From NCBI GenBank assembly GCA_029255685.2, contig CM055313.2:48874079-48938078 (forward strand): 64,000 bases of DNA, in the 5' to 3' direction. A model generated the notes under the pieces. The model saw nothing but the letters and a program-made list of their open reading frames with translations. It was not told where the DNA came from and made no database searches. Made by a program: the position numbers and the translations under genes. The stretch comes from Silene conica (Eukaryota > Streptophyta > Magnoliopsida > Caryophyllales > Caryophyllaceae). This document shows, one piece after another, positions 56,643-64,000 of the stretch (the stretch's first letter is position 1; every line of letters starts with the position of its first letter).

Positions 56643-59616
56643 TGTAACACCCCATTTATTCAAGAGCCTTTAGCAAGACATTCTCGAATAAATAGAGTTG
56701 TTACCATCTCGGAATGACCGAGGTAGTGAATAACAAAGTATACAAACCAAAATACTTTATATAAAACTGATTAATTTTAAACTTTTATTATTACAACTTA
56801 TTTAACTCAACACGAAGTAACAAATTACAAAACTGCTACAACGGAAACGTTAAGTTACAAAGCTACATCATGATAGTCTGACTAAGTGGGCTAATCAACT
56901 AGGTAGGCAAGTCAACATCCTCATGCTTCCCCATGAGCTCCCAAAACAGCTAACTCGAGACCTGTCAAAATCTACTCCCCATTCCGGATCATCGTAGGTG
57001 TACACGAATACACTGTCAACCTCGCGGTTGAGTAGGATAACACAATAATAAATAATGCAACAATTATGATATGCAAATGCCATGATATGCTTGAGCTCAA
57101 TCCCAAACTACATCTCAAACCCGAAACACCAATCATAACCCGAAACACCAAGCCATACCGAACCTCCCGGCAGACTATAATCGGTCGTCACCGAACACCA
57201 GCTCAATAGCTGATAAGACAATAGGCCTGGTCTGCAGAACTACCCTGGGCTTTATATCAGAACAACATCTGATTCACATCTTTCTCAGTAACCAATGCAT
57301 ATGTCGTGCTCATGAATGCAACAATACTATTTATCAATCATGCTATTAAATAATGAAATGCCCATGCCAATAACAATAATCATTACTCAATCCAACCAAT
57401 ATCATCACATCACATGTAAAATGTCAACCAAGATAATCATATTAAACCGAGATTGAGTAGGTATATCCTACCTGGATAGCAATATAATCCAAATAGTACT
57501 CCGAGCACGTAAAGACATATATCCTCCACAATACCGTCACCTTGAACAATTAACAAATAGCAATTACCAACCATTCAATTACTATCGATAAATAATTACG
57601 TTTAATAATTACGATTAAAGCCGTCAAGCTACTAACAAATGACCAAATTCAAATACAATACATATAGTCCGCTCATTGTATAACTACAGCTATTAAATAC
57701 CGTCATTCTCATTAAACCGTCCTACTTGCCTCATACCTAGACAAATTATTAATTCGCTACTTGGTTAAGGATAATTATAAAGTCCGTCTTATGCATGATT
57801 ATACGAAAATATATAAATGTTAACAAATCAATCTACGCATAACCGTGATTAATTAAAATAACACAATTACTTATCAACAAACACTAACTAATTAACATAA
57901 CTTATTAATCTAATTACATATTAATCTAATTAATCCGACTAAAAACTCGCTTATAACATATAAACAACACTAACTCGCTTATAACATATAAACAACTCGC
58001 TAATTAATCTAATTAAATAATAAAATCTACTACTCCACTAATTTTTACTTAAAGCACGTAGTACTCCTACCCACTACTACTCAACTAAAAGCTACGTAAG
58101 TACGTAGTACTCCTACCCCACTACAACATGCAGACACACGAAGTTCCAAACTCGTAAACAGCCCCGTTATCACAGCCCCGAGTACACTACCTTTGCGACA
58201 TTACTTTCGCCATCCAGCCTGCTCACTACTACCATGGAGGGTTCCATGCCCTAGCCTGCACCACCACCCACGACTCTCCCATACGTTCCACCACATGTAG
58301 CCGCTCATCCCACCACAAGAACCGCCTCAAAACGACTCCTCTAAGCTTTTATCCGAAAACCCGCAACGAACTATTTATCCAATTCCGGCCACCACCCGCA
58401 CCTTTGGCCACCACAGACCCCACCATCATCTCCCCCTCTCTCCTACGATCACAACCCTACCTTACAACCTCCCCAAACTCCCTCGATAAACAATACTATC
58501 ACACCCCCTGTTTCCCTCCGGCAGCGACCGCACAAACCACCAACAACCACCACCCAAGACACCTACCCAGAACCGGCAGTCCCCGACAAACATTCCTCAT
58601 CAACCCCAGCCCCCACCGTGGTTCCCACCACGAGAAACACTCCTCTCACCCTCACGCAATCCTCTCGTTAAACTCCCTGCCACCACCGCCGTGGTGTTTC
58701 CCGGACCTGCTACACTACCCCATGACCCTCCTTGTTATCCCTATCCATGGTTTGGGTCATGTCTCAGTCTCATGGGTCAGATATAAGGGGTTACACAAGT
58801 ATATAAATAAGACCGTCACAAATAATACAACGATAAACAAACGCTTACCATGGTGGCCACGGTGGTTGACGATCCTGATAATGATGGCCTCTCTCTCTCT
58901 CTCTCTCCCTCTCTCGTTCTTCTCCATCCCATGGTGGCCGCTGAAGTGAAATAGGGGTTTTTTTTTTTTAGGATGTTGAGTTGTATGGGGAAGATACGGG
59001 TATATGGGTTATGGTTGGGTTAACGTGTAGTATGGGTCAACCGTGTGAGCCCATTACTCATCCCGAGACATTCTACAACTCTATCTCGTTCTCAACTCGT
59101 TAACTTAAAATTATCGAGTACATTTAAGTTAATTATATTTGTCCAATTATTCATAAAAGCACGGATATTACTAATAATTTAATATTAGTAAATACTAATT
59201 AGATTAATTAGAAAATATAAAATTATTGGTACGATAGTATTTCGGTCTATATAATATGAATTATAGAAATATTAAAATACTAGCAATTACATAAGAATAT
59301 ATAAAAATATAGGATTTAAATACCATTTCGACTTAAATAAAAATTGAAGTTAAATATAGATGAGAAATCGATATAAAATAGGAAATATATTTAATTATAA
59401 TTATTTTATTAAAATTAAAGAAATACAAATGAAATTCTATTTTATGAAATAAACGTGAAATATAAATGGTGATTATGAAATACGAAATAATCGTATAAAT
59501 ACGATTTATAAAACAATAACAGTTTACGTAAAATACTTAATAAACATTCCGTTTGAAATACATGAATAAACATGGTTTGACTGTCGTTGACCAAGGCTAA
59601 CATACGGGGTATTACA
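56643..59616 (-). repeat. LTR E3 (2974 bp)
   Basis: Full LTR, from TGTAACACCCC to GGGGTATTACA. At its right end there is no internal region; it is followed at once by truncated LTR unit E4. Confidence 0.92.
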
Positions 59617-62312
59617 TCCTCATGCTTCCCCATGAGCTCCCAAAACAGCTAACTCGAGACCTGTCAAAATCTACTCCCCATTCCGGATCATCGTAGGTGT
59701 ACACGAATACACTGTCAACCTCGCGGTTGAGTAGGATAACACAATAATAAATAATGCAACAATTATGATATGAAAATGCCATGATATGCTTGAGCTTAAT
59801 CCCAAACTACATCTCAAACCCGAAACACCAATCATAACCCGAAACACCAAGCCATACCGAACCTCCCGGCAGACTATAATCGGTCGTCACCGAACACCAG
59901 CTCAATAGCTGATAAGACAATAGGCCTGGTCTGCAGAACCACCCTGGGCTTTATATCAGAACAACATCTGATTCACATCTTTCTCAGTAACCAATGCATA
60001 TGTCGTGCTCATGAATGCAACAATACTATTAATCAATCATGCTATTAAATAATGAAATGCCCATGCCAATAACCATAATCATTACTCAATCCAACCAATA
60101 TCATCACATCACATGTAAAATGTCAACCAAGATAATCATATTAAACCGAGATTGAGTAGGTATATCCTACCTGGATAGCAATATAATCCAAATAGTACTC
60201 CGAGCACGTAAAGACATATATCCTCCACAATACCGTCACCTTGAACAATTAACAAATAGCAATTACCAACCATTCAATTACTATCGATAAATAATTACGT
60301 TTAATAATTACGATTAAAGCCGTCAAGCTACTAACAAATGACCAAATTCAAATACAATACATATAGTCCGCTCATTGTATAACTACAGCTATTAAATACC
60401 GTCATTCTCATTAAACCGTCCTACTTGCCTCATACCTAGACAAATTATTAATTCGCTACTTGGTTAAGGATAATTATAAAGTCTGTCTTATGCATGATTA
60501 TACGAAAATATATAAATGTTAACAAATCAATCTACGCATAACCGTGATTAATTAAAATAACACAATTACTTATCAACAAACACTAACTAATTAACATAAC
60601 TTATTAATCTAATTACATATTAATCTAATTAATCCGACTAAAAACTCGCTTATAACATATAAACAACACTAACTCGCTTATAACATATAAACAACTCGCT
60701 AATTAATCTAATTAAATAATAAAATCTACTACTCCACTAATTTTTACTTAAAGCACGTAGTACTCCTACCCACTACTACTCAACTAAAAGCTACGTAAGT
60801 ACGTAGTACTCCTACCCCACTACAACATGCAGACACACGAAGTTCCAAACTCGTAAACAGCCCCGTTATCACAGCCCCGAGTACACTACCTTTGCGACAT
60901 TACTTTCGCCATCCAGCCTGCTCACTACTACCATGGAGGGTTCCATGCCCTAGCCTGCACCACCACCCACGACTCTCCCATACGTTCCACCACATGTAGC
61001 CGCTCATCCCACCACAAGAACCGCCTCAAAACGACTCCTCTAAGCTTTTATCCGAAAACCCGCAACGAACTATTTATCCAATTCCGGCCACCACCCGCAC
61101 CTTTGGCCACCACAGACCCCACCATCATCTCCCCCTCTCTCCTACGATCACAACCCTACCTTACAACCTCCCCAAACTCCCTCGATAAACAATACTATCA
61201 CACCCCCTGTTTCCCTCCGGCAGCGACCGCACAAACCACCAACAACCACCACCCAAGACACCTACCCAGAACCGGCAGTCCCCGACAAACATTCCTCATC
61301 AACCCCAGCCCCCATCGTGGTTCCCACCACGAGAAACACTCCTCTCACCCTCACGCAATCCTCTCGTTAAACTCCCTGCCACCACCGCCGTGGTGTTTCC
61401 CGGACCTGCTACACTACCCCATGACCCTCCTTGTTATCCCTATCCATGGTTTGGGTCATGTCTCAGTCTCATGGGTCAGATATAAGGGGTTACACAAGTA
61501 TATAAATAAGACCGTCACAAATAATACAACGATAAACAAACGCTTACCATGGTGGCCACGGTGGTTGACGATCCTGATAATGATGGCCTCTCTCTCTCTC
61601 TTACCCTCTCTCGTTCTTCTCCATCCCATGGTGGCCGCTGAAGTGAAATAGGGTTTTTTTTTTTTAGGATGTTGAGTTGTATGGGGAAGATACGGGTATA
61701 TGGGTTATGGTTGGGTTAACGTGTAGTATGGGTCAACCGTGTGAGCCCATTACTCATCCCGAGACATTCTACAACTCTATCTCGTTCTCAACTCGTTAAC
61801 TTAAAATTATCGAGTACATTTAAGTTAATTATATTTGTCCAATTATTCATAAAAGCACGGATATTACTAATAATTTAATATTAGTAAATACTAATTAGAT
61901 TAATTAGAAAATATAAAATTATTGGTACGATAGTATTTCGGTCTATATAATATGAATTATAGAAATATTAAAATACTAGCAATTACATAAGAATATATAA
62001 AAATATAGGATTTAAATACCATTTCGACTTAAATAAAAATTGAAGTTAAATATAGATGAGAAATCGATATAAAATAGGAAATATATTTAATTATAATTAT
62101 TTTATTAAAATTAAAGAAATACAAAGGAAATTCTATTTTATGAAATAAACGTGAAATATAAATGGTGATTATGAAATACGAAATAATCGTATAAATACGA
62201 TTTATAAAACAATAACAGTTTACGTAAAATACTTAATAAACATTCCGTTTGAAATACATGAATAAACATGGTTTGACTGTCGTTGACCAAGGCTAACATA
62301 CGGGGTATTACA
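59617..62312 (-). repeat. truncated LTR unit E4 (2696 bp), tandem copy
   Basis: Begins TCCTCATGCTTCCCC, which is base 276 of a full LTR (56918 in E3), and ends GGGGTATTACA. The first 275 bp of the LTR are missing. The join uses a shared ACA. Confidence 0.92.
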
Positions 62313-64000
62313 TCCTCATGCTTCCCCATGAGCTCCCAAAACAGCTAACTCGAGACCTGTCAAAATCTACTCCCCATTCCGGATCATCGTAGGTGTACAC
62401 GAATACACTGTCAACCTCGCGGTTGAGTAGGATAACACAATAATAAATAATGCAACAATTATGATATTGAAATGCCATGATATGCTTGAGCTTAATCCCA
62501 AACTACATCTCAAACCCGAAACACCAATCATAACCCGAAACACCAAGCCATACCGAACCTCCCGGCAGACTATAATCGGTCGTCACCGAACACCAGCTCA
62601 ATAGCTGATAAGACAATAGGCCTGGTCTGCAGAACCACCCTGGGCTTTATATCAGAACAACATCTGATTCACATCTTTCTCAGTAACCAATGCATATGTC
62701 GTGCTCATGAATGCAACAATACTATTAATCAATCATGCTATTAAATAATGAAATGCCCATGCCAATAACCATAATCATTACTCAATCCAACCAATATCAT
62801 CACATCACATGTAAAATGTCAACCAAGATAATCATATTAAACCGAGATTGAGTAGGTATATCCTACCTGGATAGCAATATAATCCAAATAGTACTCCGAG
62901 CACGTAAAGACATATATCCTCCACAATACCGTCACCTTGAACAATTAACAAATAGCAATTACCAACCATTCAATTACTATCGATAAATAATTACGTTTAA
63001 TAATTACGATTAAAGCCGTCAAGCTACTAACAAATGACCAAATTCAAATACAATACATATAGTCCGCTCATTGTATAACTACAGCTATTAAATACCGTCA
63101 TTCTCATTAAACCGTCCTACTTGTCTCATACCTAGACAAATTATTAATTCGCTACTTGGTTAAGGATAATTATAAAGTCCGTCTTATGCATGATTATACG
63201 AAAATATATAAATGTTAACAAATCAATCTACGCATAACCGTGATTAATTAAAATAACACAATTACTTATCAACAAACACTAACTAATTAACATAACTTAT
63301 TAATCTAATTACATATTAATCTAATTAATCCGACTAAAAACTCGCTTATAACATATAAACAACACTAACTCGCTTATAACATATAAACAACTCGCTAATT
63401 AATCTAATTAAATAATAAAATCTACTACTCCACTAATTTTTACTTAAAGCACGTAGTACTCCTACCCACTACTACTCAACTAAAAGCTACGTAAGTACGT
63501 AGTACTCCTACCCCACTACAACATGCAGACACACGAAGTTCCAAACTCGTAAACAGCCCCGTTATCACAACGCCGAGTACACTACCTTTGCGACATTACT
63601 TTCGCCATCCAGCCTGCTCACTACTACCATGGAGGGTTCCATGCCCTAGCCTGCACCACCACCCACGACTCTCCCATACGTTCCACCACTTGTAGCCGCT
63701 CATGCCACCACAAGAACCGCCTCAAAACGACTCCTCTAAGCTTTTATCCGAAAACCCGCAACAAACTATTTATCCAATTCCGGCCACCACCCGCACCTTT
63801 GGCCACCACAGACCCCACCATCATCTCCCCCTCTCTCCTACGATCACAACCCTACCTTACAACCTCCCCAAACTCCCTCGATAAACACTACTATCACACC
63901 CCCTGTTTCCCTCCGGCAGCGACCGCACAAACCACCAACAACCACCACCCAAGACACCTACCCAGAACCGGCAGTCCCCGAGAAACATTCCTCATCAACC
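62313..64000 (-). repeat. truncated LTR unit E5, tandem copy (runs off the window)
   Basis: Starts at exactly the same junction as E4 (GGGGTATTACA joined to TCCTCATGC) and shares private variants with it, for example GAGCTTAATCCC and AATAACCATAATC. It is thus a head-to-tail copy with a period of 2,696 bp. Confidence 0.92.

Larger units (their letters stand above)
40141..64000 (-). mobile_element. array of LARD-like gypsy element E (continues beyond window)
   Basis: Order on the plus strand: LTR 40141-43111, internal 43112-46025, LTR 46026-53731 (with a LINE), internal 53732-56642, LTR 56643-59616, then truncated LTR units 59617-62312 and 62313 onward. LTR termini are TGTAACACCCC and GGGGTATTACA. 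Primer sites and polypurine tracts place the sense strand on minus. No coding region exists in either internal part. The polypurine module GAAGTTC-N-AAGGAGGGAAGAC resembles the end of Del/Tekay-type gypsy elements, so E looks like a large retrotransposon derivative of that group. Confidence 0.88.

Overview
This window looks like repeat-dense nuclear DNA of a flowering plant. It holds plant Ty1/copia, Athila-like and Del/Tekay-like Ty3/gypsy retrotransposons, a plant L1-type LINE, CACTA DNA transposons and a foldback MITE. I found no intact cellular gene, tRNA, rRNA or prokaryotic feature. Species and family cannot be told from the sequence. All real coding sequence belongs to mobile elements or to host-gene scraps carried inside them.

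Layout. 1-5901: copia copy A1 (+ strand; gag-pol with a frameshift and an RNase H deletion; 3' LTR 4916-5901). 5902-14400: Athila-like element C on the minus strand (gag-protease pseudogene, tRNA-Asp primer site, no reverse transcriptase), split by LTR G (9745-12245, + strand). About 14400-18002: element D, an ORF-less LARD-like retroelement on the minus strand, its 5' LTR cut by copia copy A2. 18003-24611: A2, minus strand, so A1 and A2 lie tail to tail. 24612-26293 and 39558-39704: a second CACTA-like element (K2) with exon-like content. 26294-39557: complete copia-type element B (minus strand, 5-bp target duplication CTGTG), which keeps an intact gag but has no pol. Inside B, 20 bp upstream of gag, sits K1 (31658-35999), a CACTA element (3-bp duplication ACT) that carries exon scraps of at least three unrelated host genes and a short LINE tail. 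39705-40140: fragment of another LTR (H).

40141-64000 is one large array of element E, a non-autonomous gypsy-type element on the minus strand with ~2.97-kb LTRs and a ~2.91-kb internal region without genes: LTR, internal, LTR, internal, LTR, then two head-to-tail copies of a truncated 2.70-kb LTR unit that runs off the window. The middle LTR holds a full-length LINE (46249-50970) with an open ORF2 and a once-frameshifted ORF1.

How it fits together. The insertions are nested: D holds A2, A2 holds K2, K2 holds B, B holds K1, K1 holds a LINE scrap; on another branch H is followed by the E array, which holds a LINE. Family A encodes gag and pol; B is a relative that keeps only gag and would need pol from such a partner. 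The observations most worth a second look are the LTR-derived tandem repeat at the right end, the 12-bp palindromes paired at an exact 21-bp pitch in element C, the multi-gene capture in K1, the gag-only element B, and a family A LTR hairpin with a compensating base change between the two copies.
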